A DNA stretch of 64,000 bases from the NCBI RefSeq assembly GCF_025133575.1, contig NZ_CP104011.1:868001-932000 (forward strand), written 5' to 3'. Origin of the DNA: Pseudomonas sp. GCEP-101. GTDB lineage: Bacteria > Pseudomonadota > Gammaproteobacteria > Pseudomonadales > Pseudomonadaceae. The translations under genes were made by a program, and so were the position numbers. Positions 45,638 to 54,887 of this stretch are shown in pieces. The stretch's first letter is position 1; the number at the start of each line of letters is the position of its first letter. The notes under the pieces are model-generated. The model had not been told where the DNA came from, searched no databases, and saw only the letters and a list, made by a program, of their open reading frames with translations.

Positions 45638-45673
45638 AAAAAGGCGCTGAGCCTCAAGCCCAGCGCCTTTTTT
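45638..45673. terminator. original chromosomal terminator of ssrA
   Basis: AAAAAGGCGCTG and CAGCGCCTTTTTT form a strong stem with T-runs on both strands, 12 bases after the attR CCA, mirroring the spacing of the terminator inside the island. It now serves the convergent gene at 45690. Confidence 0.88.
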
Positions 45674-45689
45674 CTTGCCCGCGATTTGC

Positions 45690-45992
45690 CTAGAGCGTCA
45701 GAAAACCCAGCCGCGGCATGAGCGGTTCGCTCTGCTCTTGCACCACCACTTCCACGCAGGGTTTGCGCAGGCGCAAGCGTTCGGCATTGCACAGCAGGGG
45801 GCCGTCGTCGTCTTCGGCGCCGAGGGGGTCGTCGATCAGTACGCCCTTGATCAGTCCCTGGCGGAACAGTTCGCGGATGGCGAAGAGGTTGGCTTCACGG
45901 GGGCCGGTGAGGTCGGCGATGGATTTGAAGTCGGTTTCCGTGAGCTGGCTGAGCACGGCGGTCAGCTGGGCCTGGGAGGGTTTGCGACTCAT
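45690..45992 (-). CDS. conserved small protein, unknown function
   Basis: A 100-residue protein starting MSRKPSQAQLTAVLSQLTETDFKSIADLTG, with a winged-helix-like first half (ANLFAIRELFRQGLIKGVLIDD) and an acidic DPLGAEDDDG loop; no signal or TM segment. GGAG lies 6 bases before the ATG. It looks like a Pseudomonas core gene, but I do not recognise a function. Confidence 0.7.
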   Translation of the reverse strand: MSRKPSQAQLTAVLSQLTETDFKSIADLTGPREANLFAIRELFRQGLIKGVLIDDPLGAEDDDGPLLCNAERLRLRKPCVEVVVQEQSEPLMPRLGFLTL

Positions 45993-46104
45993 GGGGTACT
46001 CCGGGTGAAGCGGGGGCAAGCCTGACTATCGGGGGCAAATATTAACGCTGGATTAGCGAAAGCGCAGGCCGACCTTGGTCGGCCTGCGCCGGGAATCTTC
46101 CGAA

Positions 46105-46776
46105 TCAGTCGCGGGAGACGCCCAGCTCCAGCAGGGCGAGGCGCTCTTCGAGGGCGGCGATACGGGCTTCCAGTTCCACCAGGCGGCCTTCGTCGTGGCC
46201 GCCGCCGTCACTGCGCTCGCTGGAGGCGCGGCTGCCGCTGGCGGCGATAGCGGCCTCGCGGTCTTCCTCGGTGCCCAGCAGGTGCATGTAGCGGTCTTCG
46301 CGCTGGCCGCTCAGGCGTTCCAGCTGCACGGCCATGCCACGGCTGGCGAGGCGTTCCAGCTGGTGGCGGACTTCCTCGGTGTCGTCGAAGTCGTGCATGC
46401 GCTGGCTGCGGGTGAGCAGCTCGTTGAGCGTCTGCGGGCCGCGCAGGAACAGCAGGCCGAGCAGGATGACCTGCGGCTTGACCAACTCCAGAGCCTTGTC
46501 CAGCCGCTGTTCCCAGCGGTCGGCGCGGCTGCCCATGACCAGGCGGGTCATGTCGCGGCCTTCCAGATGGCGCAGGGATTGGCCGACCTGGCCGGGGGTG
46601 AGGTTCATCACCGGGTCGCGGCTAGTCTTCTGGTTGCACGCGGTGACCAGGGCATTGAGGGTCAGCGGGTAGGCTTCGGGGGTGGTGAGCTGCTTTTCGA
46701 TCAGGCATCCGAGCACGCGGGTATCCACTGCGCTCAGGGGTTCGAAATCGGAAAGGGTGTCGAGCGACTGGCTCAT
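46105..46776 (-). CDS. yceH: YceH family (UPF0502/DUF480) protein
   Basis: A 223-residue protein with tandem winged helices. Evidence is [30 protein letters not shown] at the N-terminus, [14 protein letters not shown] and [22 protein letters not shown], then a variable linker and a C-terminal coiled coil ([16 protein letters not shown]). The family is widespread in gamma-proteobacteria; function is not established. About 110 bases from the gene at 45992. Confidence 0.92.
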   Translation of the reverse strand: MSQSLDTLSDFEPLSAVDTRVLGCLIEKQLTTPEAYPLTLNALVTACNQKTSRDPVMNLTPGQVGQSLRHLEGRDMTRLVMGSRADRWEQRLDKALELVKPQVILLGLLFLRGPQTLNELLTRSQRMHDFDDTEEVRHQLERLASRGMAVQLERLSGQREDRYMHLLGTEEDREAAIAASGSRASSERSDGGGHDEGRLVELEARIAALEERLALLELGVSRD

Positions 46777-46837
46777 GGCGGTATCCGTCGATGAGGGAAC
46801 CGCCCTAGCCTAGCCGTTTACGCGGCGTTTGGCAGCC

Positions 46838-47593
46838 TCAGGCGGCACCGGCCAGGCGCCGGTTGAGCGGTCGCTCGATGACCGACCAGTGCGAGAACGA
46901 CGCCGCCAGTTCCTGTTCGCGCCCCTGGGCGTCGCGCCCCAGAGTGCGCCGGGCGAGGTCGCCGGTGAACCAGTTGGCGGTGTTGGCGGCGACCACGCGG
47001 CCTTCGCCATTCACTACCAGGGCTTCGTGCCCCATTCGCATCAGGCTGCCCAGCAGCACGCCTTCGAACTCGTGCAGCGCGATGTCGGCGGCGGCGACGC
47101 CGATGAAGCGGCCGTCCACCTGGATCGGTACGGAGAAGGCGAGGATGTACAGGTCGGTGCCGTAGAGGTCGACGAAGGGCCCGACCACCGAGGGCTGGCC
47201 GCTGGCGCGGGGGCGGGAGAACCAGGGCATGTTGAGGTAGTTGTAGAAGTTCTCGCTGCGCCGGTTGAAGTTCAGGCTCATGGGCACGACCTTGTCGCCG
47301 CGGCCGTGGTACCACCACTCCAGGTACATGTCCTGGTCGGCCAGCTCGCCCGGCTCGATCACCACCCCGGTGCCGTGCAGGCGCGTGCCGTCATCGGTGA
47401 GATCGTGCTGGATGCGCGGGCGCAGCGCGCCGAGATCCTTCGACGACGGACGCTTGCCCTCCTCCGCCAGCGTGCGCCAGATCGCCACGACCTCGCCGGC
47501 CAGCTCGTCGAGACGCTGGAAAACGTTACGGATGGAAGCGTCGATGCGCTGGGCGCAGCACTGGAGTTCATCCGTGGGTTGTTCGCTGGACAT
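46838..47593 (-). CDS. PDC (Cache-like) sensor domain protein
   Basis: A 251-residue protein whose centre (about 75-220) resembles a PDC/Cache ligand-binding fold: YLEWWYHGRGDKVVPMSLNFNRRSENFYNYLNMPWF, YGTDLYILAFSVPIQVDGRFIGVAAADI. No signal or TM segment and no output domain are visible, so it would be a cytoplasmic, free-standing sensor. It ends a leftward pair with the GntR regulator at 47711, opposite the aldehyde dehydrogenase and permease, suggesting a role in that pathway. Start at 47593 removes 35 upstream residues without family character. Confidence 0.75.
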   Translation of the reverse strand: MSSEQPTDELQCCAQRIDASIRNVFQRLDELAGEVVAIWRTLAEEGKRPSSKDLGALRPRIQHDLTDDGTRLHGTGVVIEPGELADQDMYLEWWYHGRGDKVVPMSLNFNRRSENFYNYLNMPWFSRPRASGQPSVVGPFVDLYGTDLYILAFSVPIQVDGRFIGVAAADIALHEFEGVLLGSLMRMGHEALVVNGEGRVVAANTANWFTGDLARRTLGRDAQGREQELAASFSHWSVIERPLNRRLAGAA

Positions 47594-47710
47594 GACCGGG
47601 GCCTCGCTGTTCTTGTTATCGCGCAGCCCAGAGGGGTCTGCGGAGTCGGTACGGTGTGTCGTTCCCGCGCCCTGGCGAGCGCATCGGCAAAGCAGCAAGC
47701 GCTGTGCCAG

Positions 47711-48457
47711 TCAGCCGTCATCGGCCAGCAGGCTCAGGCGCAGGTTGATCAGCCGCTTGATGCCGCGGGTGACGTGGGCCTCGGCCAGAGCGCCGGCGAG
47801 GTTCGAGTCGCCAGCGCTGATCGCTTCGAGGATCGCGCGGTGTTCCTGCTCGATGGCGGCCGCACCGGGAAAGCCCTCCACCGGCAGCCACAGCCACTCG
47901 CCGATTTCCGCCTGCAGGCGCGTCTCCGCGTGGGTGAGGCGCACGGACTGCGCAGCGACGGCGATCTCGATATGGAAGCGCGCATCGGCCCGGCGCTGCT
48001 CCTGCCGGGTGGACGCGCTGGCGAGGGCATCGAGGTACTGGGCGATGCGCGCCTGCTCGTCGGACGTGGAGCGCTGTGCGGCGAGGCGTGCGGCGGCGCC
48101 GGCGATGGCCACGTGTTCGTCGCCCAGGTCGCGCAGTTCCAACGCACTCATCTGGCGCAGCTGCCCCAGCAGGGCGTCTTCGGAGGTGTGCTGCGGCGAG
48201 CAGACGAAACTCCCGCCATTGCGCCCTCGCCGGGTCTCGATCACGCCGCGTTCGCGCAGCTCGGCCAAGGCATCGCGCAGGGTCACGGTGGCGACGCCGA
48301 ACTGCATGGCCAGCTCGCTTTCGCTGGGCAGTTGCTCGCCTTCGGCGTAGAGGCCGAGGTCGACCATCTCCACCAGTCGGCGCGCGACTTCCTCGGTGCG
48401 CCCTTCCTGGCGCAGGCGCATGAAGCTGGCGGGGCGGACTTTCCTGAATTCGTTCAT
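47711..48457 (-). CDS. GntR/FadR-family regulator
   Basis: A 248-residue regulator: GntR winged helix (about 18-80, LPSESELAMQFGVATVTLRDALAELRERGVI) and FCD ligand domain (about 100-235) with three His-type metal-site positions (ADARFHIEI, and downstream EHRAIL). It is divergent from the aldehyde dehydrogenase gene across 307 bases and probably controls it and the permease. Confidence 0.87.
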   Translation of the reverse strand: MNEFRKVRPASFMRLRQEGRTEEVARRLVEMVDLGLYAEGEQLPSESELAMQFGVATVTLRDALAELRERGVIETRRGRNGGSFVCSPQHTSEDALLGQLRQMSALELRDLGDEHVAIAGAAARLAAQRSTSDEQARIAQYLDALASASTRQEQRRADARFHIEIAVAAQSVRLTHAETRLQAEIGEWLWLPVEGFPGAAAIEQEHRAILEAISAGDSNLAGALAEAHVTRGIKRLINLRLSLLADDG

Positions 48458-48764
48458 AGGCAGCAATGCGCGGAGCGCGGACGCTTTCTGCGCGGAATGT
48501 TCCTGTTCTGGCGTGCGATTCGGGGCGCGGTCGAAGCCTACCGACAAGCCTAGCGGCGGCCTCTCACAAAACTATACCTCCATACTTTTAAATCGTTTCA
48601 CGGACGTTCAGCAAGGTCTTTCGCCGCGAAAACACCGCATAACCGCGCATTTTTCGACCTGTATTGGCAACCGCAGAAACATAAGATATGGTTTTAAATG
48701 TATTTGCCAGCGACGGTCCGCAGGCCGTCTCCGCCAACAACAGCAACAACGAGGAGCGATACGC
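48458..48764. promoter_or_regulatory. 307-base divergent control region
   Basis: It separates the GntR regulator from the aldehyde dehydrogenase. The middle is AT-rich: ATACTTTTAAATCG (48583-48596) and ATATGGTTTTAAATGTATT (48685-48703) share TTTTAAAT and could hold promoter or operator elements. No gene is seen. Confidence 0.45.
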
Positions 48765-50258
48765 ATGAGCCAGCCAACCCGCGCCGAATGGGAAGCCCGC
48801 GCCAAGGCCCTGAAGATCGAGGGCCGCGCCTTCATCCAGGGCGAATACCTGGCCTCCGCCTCTGGCGAGACCTTCGATTGCATCAGCCCGGTGGACGGGC
48901 GCCTGCTGGCCAAGGTGGCCAGCTGCGACGCCGCCGATGCCGAGCGCGCCGTGCAGAGCGCCCGCGCCACCTTCGATTCCGGCGTCTGGTCGCGTGAAGC
49001 GCCAGCCATCCGCAAGGCCGTGATGATCCGCTTCGCCACCCTGCTGGAAGAGCACGCCGAGGAGCTGGCGCTGCTGGAGACGCTGGACATGGGCAAGCCC
49101 ATCGGCGACTCGCTGAACGTCGACCTGCCGGGCGCCGCCGATTCCCTCCGCTGGAGCGGCGAGGCCATCGACAAGGTGTATGACGAAGTCGCGGCCACCT
49201 CCCACGACCAGCTCGGCCTGGTCACCCGCGAGCCGGTGGGCGTGGTCGCCGCCATCGTGCCGTGGAACTTCCCGCTGATGATGGCTGCCTGGAAACTCGG
49301 CCCGGCGCTGGCCACCGGCAACTCGGTGATCCTCAAGCCGTCCGAGCGCTCGCCGCTGACCGCCATCCGCATCGCCCAGTTGGCCATCGACGCAGGCCTT
49401 CCCGCTGGCGTGCTGAACGTGCTGCCCGGCTACGGCCACACCGTCGGCAAGGCCCTGGCGCTGCACATGGACGTGGACACCGCGGTGTTCACCGGCTCCA
49501 CCAGGATCGCCAAGCAACTGATGGTCTACGCCGGCGAATCGAACATGAAGCGCGTCTGGCTGGAAGCCGGCGGCAAGAGCCCGAACATCGTCTTCGAAGA
49601 CGCGCCGGACCTGCAGGCCGCCGCCGAAGCCGCGGCCGCCGCCATCGCCTTCAACCAGGGCGAAGTGTGCACCGCCGGCTCGCGTCTGCTGGTGCAGAAG
49701 TCGATCAAGGCGAAGTTCCTGCCGCTGGTGGTCGAGGCGCTCAACGGCTGGAAAGCCGGCCACCCGCTGGACCCGGACACCAATGTCGGCGCGCTGGTCG
49801 ATGGCCGTCAGCTGGAGCAGGTGCTGGGCTACATCCAGGCCGGCCAGGACGAAGGCGCGACGATCCTCACCGGCGGCAAGCGCGTGCTGGAAGAAACCGG
49901 CGGCACCTATGTCGAGCCGACGCTGTTCGACGGCGTGAGCAACGCGATGAAGATCGCCCGCGAGGAAATCTTCGGCCCGGTGCTCTCGGTCATCGAATTC
50001 GAGAACGCCGAGGAAGCCATCCGCATCGCCAACGACACGCCCTACGGGCTGGCGGCAGCGGTGTGGACCCGCGACATCTCCAAGGCCCACCTCACCGCCC
50101 GCGCCCTGCGCGCCGGCAGCGTGTGGGTGAACATGTACGACGGCGGCGACATGACCGCGCCCTTCGGCGGCTTCAAGCAGTCGGGCAATGGTCGCGACAA
50201 GTCGCTGCATGCCTTCGACAAGTACACCGAGCTGAAGGCGACCTGGATCAAGCTGTAA
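48765..50258 (+). CDS. NAD-dependent aldehyde dehydrogenase, KauB/PuuC-like
   Basis: A 497-residue aldehyde dehydrogenase: VPWNFPLMMAAWKLGPALATGN, FTGSTRIAK, catalytic Glu in WLEAGGKSPNIVF and Cys in FNQGEVCTAGSR, C-terminal FGGFKQSGNGRDKSLHA. Sequence and length are close to what I recall for P. aeruginosa KauB, which oxidises 4-guanidinobutyraldehyde and other aminoaldehydes. Here it is next to an APC permease and so probably serves an amine or polyamine. GAGGAG precedes the ATG. Confidence 0.88.
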   Translation: MSQPTRAEWEARAKALKIEGRAFIQGEYLASASGETFDCISPVDGRLLAKVASCDAADAERAVQSARATFDSGVWSREAPAIRKAVMIRFATLLEEHAEELALLETLDMGKPIGDSLNVDLPGAADSLRWSGEAIDKVYDEVAATSHDQLGLVTREPVGVVAAIVPWNFPLMMAAWKLGPALATGNSVILKPSERSPLTAIRIAQLAIDAGLPAGVLNVLPGYGHTVGKALALHMDVDTAVFTGSTRIAKQLMVYAGESNMKRVWLEAGGKSPNIVFEDAPDLQAAAEAAAAAIAFNQGEVCTAGSRLLVQKSIKAKFLPLVVEALNGWKAGHPLDPDTNVGALVDGRQLEQVLGYIQAGQDEGATILTGGKRVLEETGGTYVEPTLFDGVSNAMKIAREEIFGPVLSVIEFENAEEAIRIANDTPYGLAAAVWTRDISKAHLTARALRAGSVWVNMYDGGDMTAPFGGFKQSGNGRDKSLHAFDKYTELKATWIKL

Positions 50259-50395
50259 TCCGGCGCGAACCAGCGACACGAGAGGTTTGGAGCAAGACGG
50301 CGCGCGGCTGAACCCGCGCGCCGAACAATAACAACAACGCTTTCCGTTGCACCCGTTTGGCTGCCGACGCGAAAACCTCAGACAGGACACCCACG

Positions 50396-51871
50396 ATGAA
50401 CAGCTCGATCCAGCCCCTGGACCGCGACGCGGAACAACTCCGCGCGCTGGGCTACACCTCCAATTTCGAACGCAGCATGACCCTATGGCAGAACTTCGCC
50501 CTGGGCTTCACCTACCTCTCGCCGGTGGTCGGCGTGTACACCCTGTTCGGCCTGTGCCTGGCCGCCGGCGGCCCGCCGATGTTCTGGTCCTACCTGCTGG
50601 TGGGCATCGGGCAGATGCTGGTGTGCCTGATCTTCTGCGAAGTCGTCTCGCAGTTCCCCATTTCCGGGGGCGTCTACCCCTGGGCGCGGCGCCTGGTGGG
50701 CAAGCGCTGGGCGTGGATGGTCGGCTGGATCTACTCCGTCTCGCTGTGCGTGACCATCGCCGCCGTGGCCCTGGGCGCCGGGCCATACATCGCCACCCTG
50801 CTCGGCTTCGAATCCACCCCGGTGACCAACACCCTCGTCGCCCTGGCGCTGACGGTGATCGCCACCCTGCTGAACCTCTCGGGCACCAAGCTGCTGGCCC
50901 GCGTGGCGATGTTCGGCTTCATCTGCGAGTTGCTGGGCGCGCTGGTGATCGGCACCTACCTGCTGATCTTCGAGCGTCACCAGCCGTTCTCGGTGCTGTT
51001 CAACACCTTCGACATCCGCATCGACGGCAGCTACTGGCCGGCGTTCCTCACCGCCTCGCTGGCCGGCATGTTCCTCTACTACGGCTTCGAGGCCTGCGGT
51101 GACGTCGCCGAGGAAACCCCGAACCCCAGCCGGCGAATTCCCAAGGCCATGCGCATGACCATCTGGATCGGCGGCGGCGCGGCCATCTTCGCGGCCCTGG
51201 CGCTGATCCTCGCGGTACCGGACATGGCCGCGGTGATCTCCGGCGCGGACAAGGACCCGATGACCACCATCCTCGACAACGCCTTCGGCGTGACCGGCGC
51301 GCGCCTGGTGATGGCGGTGATCATCGTCTCGTTCGTCTCCTGCGTGCTCAGCCTGCAGGCCGCCGCCAGCCGCCTGCTGTACTCCTATGCGCGCGACGAG
51401 ATGGTGATGGGCAGCGGCCTGCTCAAGCGCCTGTCGCCCAACACCCACGTGCCGGTGGCCGCGCTGATCGCCTGTGGGGTGATCCCGTCGGTGATCGTCT
51501 GCGCCGGCTTCTACCTGCAGAACGCCATCGCCATGGTGGTCAGCTTCGCCGCCATCGGCATCTACCTGTCGTTCCAGATGATCGTCGCCGGCGCCCTGTT
51601 CGCGCGGATTCGCGGCTGGCAACCGAGCGGCGCCTTCACCCTGGGCCACTGGGGCTGGATCGTGAACATCCTGGCACTGACCTACGGCGTGCTGGCGATC
51701 ATCAACATGTCCTGGCCACGCACGCCGGACGCGCCCTGGTACCTGAACTACGGCATCGTGCTGGTGGGCGGCATTGTGATCGCGCTGGGCCTGGCCTACA
51801 TGACCCTGTTCCGCCCGTACGACAAGGGCACCGCTCCCCACGGGGATGCGTGGAAGCTGCATCAGCAATAA
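50396..51871 (+). CDS. APC-family amino-acid/polyamine permease
   Basis: A 491-residue inner-membrane protein with about 12 TM helices; the APC signatures are FALGFTYLSPVVGVYTLFGL, FPISGGVYPWARRLVG and FEACGDVAEETPNPSRRIPKAMR. It is in the GABA-permease/ethanolamine-type branch. It lies 138 bases after the aldehyde dehydrogenase on the same strand, so uptake and oxidation of one amine is likely. The start is the ATG at 50396, preceded by GACAGGACACCC. Confidence 0.88.
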   Translation: MNSSIQPLDRDAEQLRALGYTSNFERSMTLWQNFALGFTYLSPVVGVYTLFGLCLAAGGPPMFWSYLLVGIGQMLVCLIFCEVVSQFPISGGVYPWARRLVGKRWAWMVGWIYSVSLCVTIAAVALGAGPYIATLLGFESTPVTNTLVALALTVIATLLNLSGTKLLARVAMFGFICELLGALVIGTYLLIFERHQPFSVLFNTFDIRIDGSYWPAFLTASLAGMFLYYGFEACGDVAEETPNPSRRIPKAMRMTIWIGGGAAIFAALALILAVPDMAAVISGADKDPMTTILDNAFGVTGARLVMAVIIVSFVSCVLSLQAAASRLLYSYARDEMVMGSGLLKRLSPNTHVPVAALIACGVIPSVIVCAGFYLQNAIAMVVSFAAIGIYLSFQMIVAGALFARIRGWQPSGAFTLGHWGWIVNILALTYGVLAIINMSWPRTPDAPWYLNYGIVLVGGIVIALGLAYMTLFRPYDKGTAPHGDAWKLHQQ

Positions 51872-51886
51872 GCGGTAAGGCGACAC

Positions 51887-51917
51887 GAAAACGCCCGGCA
51901 AGGATGCCGGGCGTTTT
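51887..51917. terminator. terminator after the permease
   Basis: AAAACGCCCGGCA and TGCCGGGCGTTTTT form a near-perfect stem with T-runs on both strands, between the permease stop and the REPIN. Confidence 0.88.
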
Positions 51918-51932
51918 TGCTTTTGGATGCTG

Positions 51933-52000
51933 GGCTTGCTCGCGAACGGACTCGCTGGCGGCCCTGGCGCAGGGCGGTTCGCGAGCAAGCTCGCTCCTAC
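51933..52000. repeat. REPIN, copy 4, left arm decayed, overlapping a stop codon
   Basis: The right arm (51978-52000) is complete; the left keeps only GGCTTGCTCGCGAA and lacks the GTAGGAGCGA end. The TAG stop of the leftward chlorohydrolase gene (51997-51999 read on the reverse strand) lies in the right arm. Confidence 0.82.
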
Positions 52001-53496
52001 AGGGTATTGCGCACGCGGTCATCAAGCAGCGGTGCGGCGGCGCTGTACGAGTCGGCAAAGGGAATCGCGGAACGGAACAGCGTGCGCCACGGCGGGTTGC
52101 CGAAAGCGCGGTCGGCGTGGTGTTGCATCTGTTTCTGGAACAGCGCGTCGGCACGGTGCTGCAGGTCGGCGTAGTCGACGCCGATCACTTGGCCGCCCTG
52201 CATCACACAGCGCCCGTCGATGAAACTGGCGATGCAGTCATCGCCGCGGCCGGCGGTGAACAGGTTCTTCAGCGGGTCGAAGAACGGCCCCTGGTGGAAG
52301 CTTCCCAGGCGGAACACGGTGATGTCCGCACGGGCACCGACGGCGAGACGGCCGAGGTCGTCGCGGCCCAGAGCCCGGGCGCCGCCGAGGGTAGCGGCGT
52401 TGTAGAGATCGAGCATGCGCGTGTGTTCGGCATCGCCCTCCTTCACCCGCGCGATATTCAGGCCCTGGCGCAGGTTGTCGAGCATGTCCGCCGGGAAGGT
52501 GTCGGTGCCCATGGCGAGGTTGATACCCCGCGCGCGGTAGGCGCCGAAGGAGACGAGCGCATCGCCCTCGCGGGCGAACACCACCGGGCAATGCACCAGG
52601 CTCGTGCCGGTATCGGCCAGGCGCTGCAACTCGTGCTCGCCGCTATGCAGGATGCCATGGGGCAGCACGCTGCGCGGGTTGAGCAGGCCGTGGCTATCGA
52701 GCCATTGCAGCGAGGAGGTGTCGCGCAGGCGACGCACCAGGTCCACCTCGTAGCGCGACTGGCAGCAGTGCAGGCGCAGCGGCGCGTTCAGTTCGCGCTG
52801 TACAGCGGCGGTGCGTTCCAGCAGCGCAGGCGTGCAGGTTTCGATGCGGTCCGGCAGCAACGCGCCGCGCACCAGGCCGCCATGGGCGCCGTCGAAATCG
52901 CGGAAGAAGCGCTCGGCCTCCGTCAGTCCAGCAAGGCCGGCGGCTTCGTCCCAGTGCTGCGCGGGGCTGCCGTCCGCGCGGGCGTAGGTCATGCCGCTCA
53001 TGTAGCAGGGGCCGAGGTAGGTGCGCAAACCAAGCTCGCCGGACAGCGCCGCGACCCCGGCGAATTCGTCGTAGTGCTCGGCCCAGCGCCGGTAGTACAT
53101 GGAGGTGATCGGCATGGCAGTGGTGATGCCGTTGCGGATCAGTTGGGTGAAGGCATAGCGGTACTTGAACAGTTCCTCGTCCGGGCTGTAGCACTCGCGT
53201 GGCCCGGCACGCAGGTAGTCTTCGGACCAGACGCGGCCCATGCTCCACTCGGCGTCGTTGTCCAGGGTCAGCACGGTGGAGTCGAGGTCGCCGAGGGCAT
53301 CCAGATCGATGAAGCCAGGCCCGATCAGCGCGTGGCCGTAGTCGATCCACTGGCTGACTTCACCGGGAAAACCACGGCCAACGAAGACAATCCTGCCGCC
53401 CTCGAATACCACTTCACCGTGACGCCAGAGCACGTGTTGCGTGCCGTCGAACCCCACCACGAAGCTGGCCTTCAGGCCGATGCGGGGCGTGCTCAC
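51997..53496 (-). CDS. amidohydrolase (chlorohydrolase/TrzA-type) lacking the usual HxH
   Basis: A 499-residue amidohydrolase-superfamily protein. It keeps LRLHCCQSRYE, a later VLPHGILHS and MGTDTFPADM (usual metal His/His/Asp strands), but where relatives have PGFxxxHxH it reads PGFIDLDALGDLD (60-72), with no His. So either it binds metal differently or is not a standard metal-dependent deaminase. It overlaps the CodA-like gene by 4 bases and ends the pot operon. The closest assignment is a chlorohydrolase/guanine-deaminase-like protein; the substrate is unknown. Confidence 0.72.
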   Translation of the reverse strand: MSTPRIGLKASFVVGFDGTQHVLWRHGEVVFEGGRIVFVGRGFPGEVSQWIDYGHALIGPGFIDLDALGDLDSTVLTLDNDAEWSMGRVWSEDYLRAGPRECYSPDEELFKYRYAFTQLIRNGITTAMPITSMYYRRWAEHYDEFAGVAALSGELGLRTYLGPCYMSGMTYARADGSPAQHWDEAAGLAGLTEAERFFRDFDGAHGGLVRGALLPDRIETCTPALLERTAAVQRELNAPLRLHCCQSRYEVDLVRRLRDTSSLQWLDSHGLLNPRSVLPHGILHSGEHELQRLADTGTSLVHCPVVFAREGDALVSFGAYRARGINLAMGTDTFPADMLDNLRQGLNIARVKEGDAEHTRMLDLYNAATLGGARALGRDDLGRLAVGARADITVFRLGSFHQGPFFDPLKNLFTAGRGDDCIASFIDGRCVMQGGQVIGVDYADLQHRADALFQKQMQHHADRAFGNPPWRTLFRSAIPFADSYSAAAPLLDDRVRNTL

Positions 53497-54692
53497 AGAC
53501 GCGACTCCAGCAGTTCTCCGTGCTCAGCAATCAGCTTGCCGGCCTTGAATACCTGGCGCTGCACCGGGCGCGCGACCACGGCTTCTCCGAGGGTCTCGAC
53601 TGGCAGCAGGAGGAAGTCCGCCGGCGCACCGACCTCGATACGCGCCGGCTCGCGCCCCAACGCGCGGGCGCCGTTACTGGTGGCGGCGGCGAAGGCGGCG
53701 GCGAGATCGTCGTCCTTGCACAGGTCGAAGCGGAACGCGAGCAGCATCGCGCGTTCGAGCATGTCGCCATTGCCCATCGGCGACCAGGCATCGCGTATGC
53801 CGTCGCTGCCCAGGCACAGGTTGACGCCGGCGTCGCGCAGCGTGAGGAATGGCGGAACAGGGGTATCGGCGGGCGCGGAACTCATCAAGGAAATGCCCAG
53901 TTCGGAGAGTCGCTCGGCCAATGGCTCGACCTGCGCCCAGGGCGCCATGCCCAGGCAGTAGGCGTGGCTGATCATCACCTTGCCCTGCAGGCCGTGGCGC
54001 TCGGTGTAGTCAGCGATGCGGGCGATCTGCCAGAGGCCGAGCTCGCCCTTGTCGTGCAGGTGAATATCCACGCCACGCCCGAACTCCACGGCCAGGCCAA
54101 AGACGATATCCAGTTGGGCGATGGGGTCGTCGTCGATACCGCAGGGATCGAGGCCACCGACGTTTTCCACGCCCAGCACCAGCGCCTCGCGCATCAGCTC
54201 GGCAGTGCCCGGGCGGCTGACCAGGCCGGTCTGCGGGAAGACCACGAACTGCATGTCGATCAGGTCGGCGTAGTGTTCACGCAATGCCTGCATGGCGACC
54301 ACGTGGCGCAGGCCCAGTTCGGGATCGATATCGACGTGACAGCGGAAGGTCAGCGAACCGCGGGCGATGCACTGCTCCAGCAGCGCGCCGGCACGCGCGG
54401 CGATGGGCGCGTCGATCTCGCGCAGCACACGGCGTTCGTTGGCGATGTAGTCCTTGAGCGTGGGGCCGGCGCTGTTGGCACGCCAGGGTTGGCCCCAGAG
54501 GGTCTTGTCCAGGTGGCAGTGGCTTTCCACCAGCGGCGGCAGCAGGAGTTGGCCGGCGCCGTCGATGTCGCCGGCCTGCGGCGCGGCGTTGCTTGCCGGG
54601 CGGCGTTCGACGAGGCGGCCGTCACGGATGAGAAAGTCTTCCGCGGCATTGCCCAGCGGACGGATGTTGCGCAGCCAGTAGCGGTCGGTCAT
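53493..54692 (-). CDS. cytosine deaminase-like amidohydrolase
   Basis: A 399-residue member of the cytosine deaminase/CodA branch. Metal and catalytic motifs are intact: VESHCHLDKT, FRCHVDIDP, GVDIHLHDKGEL, VMISHAYCLG and LGSDGIRDAWSPMGNGDM. Start at 54692 (MTDRYWLRN) has AGG upstream; five extra residues are possible. It sits between potD-like and the chlorohydrolase-like gene, so the substrate is probably a nitrogen compound imported by that ABC system rather than cytosine. Confidence 0.82.
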   Translation of the reverse strand: MTDRYWLRNIRPLGNAAEDFLIRDGRLVERRPASNAAPQAGDIDGAGQLLLPPLVESHCHLDKTLWGQPWRANSAGPTLKDYIANERRVLREIDAPIAARAGALLEQCIARGSLTFRCHVDIDPELGLRHVVAMQALREHYADLIDMQFVVFPQTGLVSRPGTAELMREALVLGVENVGGLDPCGIDDDPIAQLDIVFGLAVEFGRGVDIHLHDKGELGLWQIARIADYTERHGLQGKVMISHAYCLGMAPWAQVEPLAERLSELGISLMSSAPADTPVPPFLTLRDAGVNLCLGSDGIRDAWSPMGNGDMLERAMLLAFRFDLCKDDDLAAAFAAATSNGARALGREPARIEVGAPADFLLLPVETLGEAVVARPVQRQVFKAGKLIAEHGELLESRL

Positions 54693-54792
54693 GGGGACCT
54701 CGAACAAGGAATTGGATAAAAGACATAGGGCGAATAACCGCTCGTGGTTATCCGCCGATGAGCTCGACGGCGGATGGATCAGGAAGACAAAT

Positions 54793-54868
54793 GTAGGAGC
54801 GAGCTTGCTCGCGAACCGTATGACGCCGAAGTCAGGCCGAGTCTGTTCGCGAGCAAGCTCGCTCCTAC
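54793..54868. repeat. REPIN, copy 5
   Basis: Complete arms GTAGGAGCGAGCTTGCTCGC(GAA) and reverse complement, spacer 30 bases. It lies between the binding-protein gene and the CodA-like gene of the same operon, where it would put a hairpin in the mRNA. Confidence 0.9.
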
Positions 54869-54887
54869 GAAAAGCTAAAGCGGGTCA

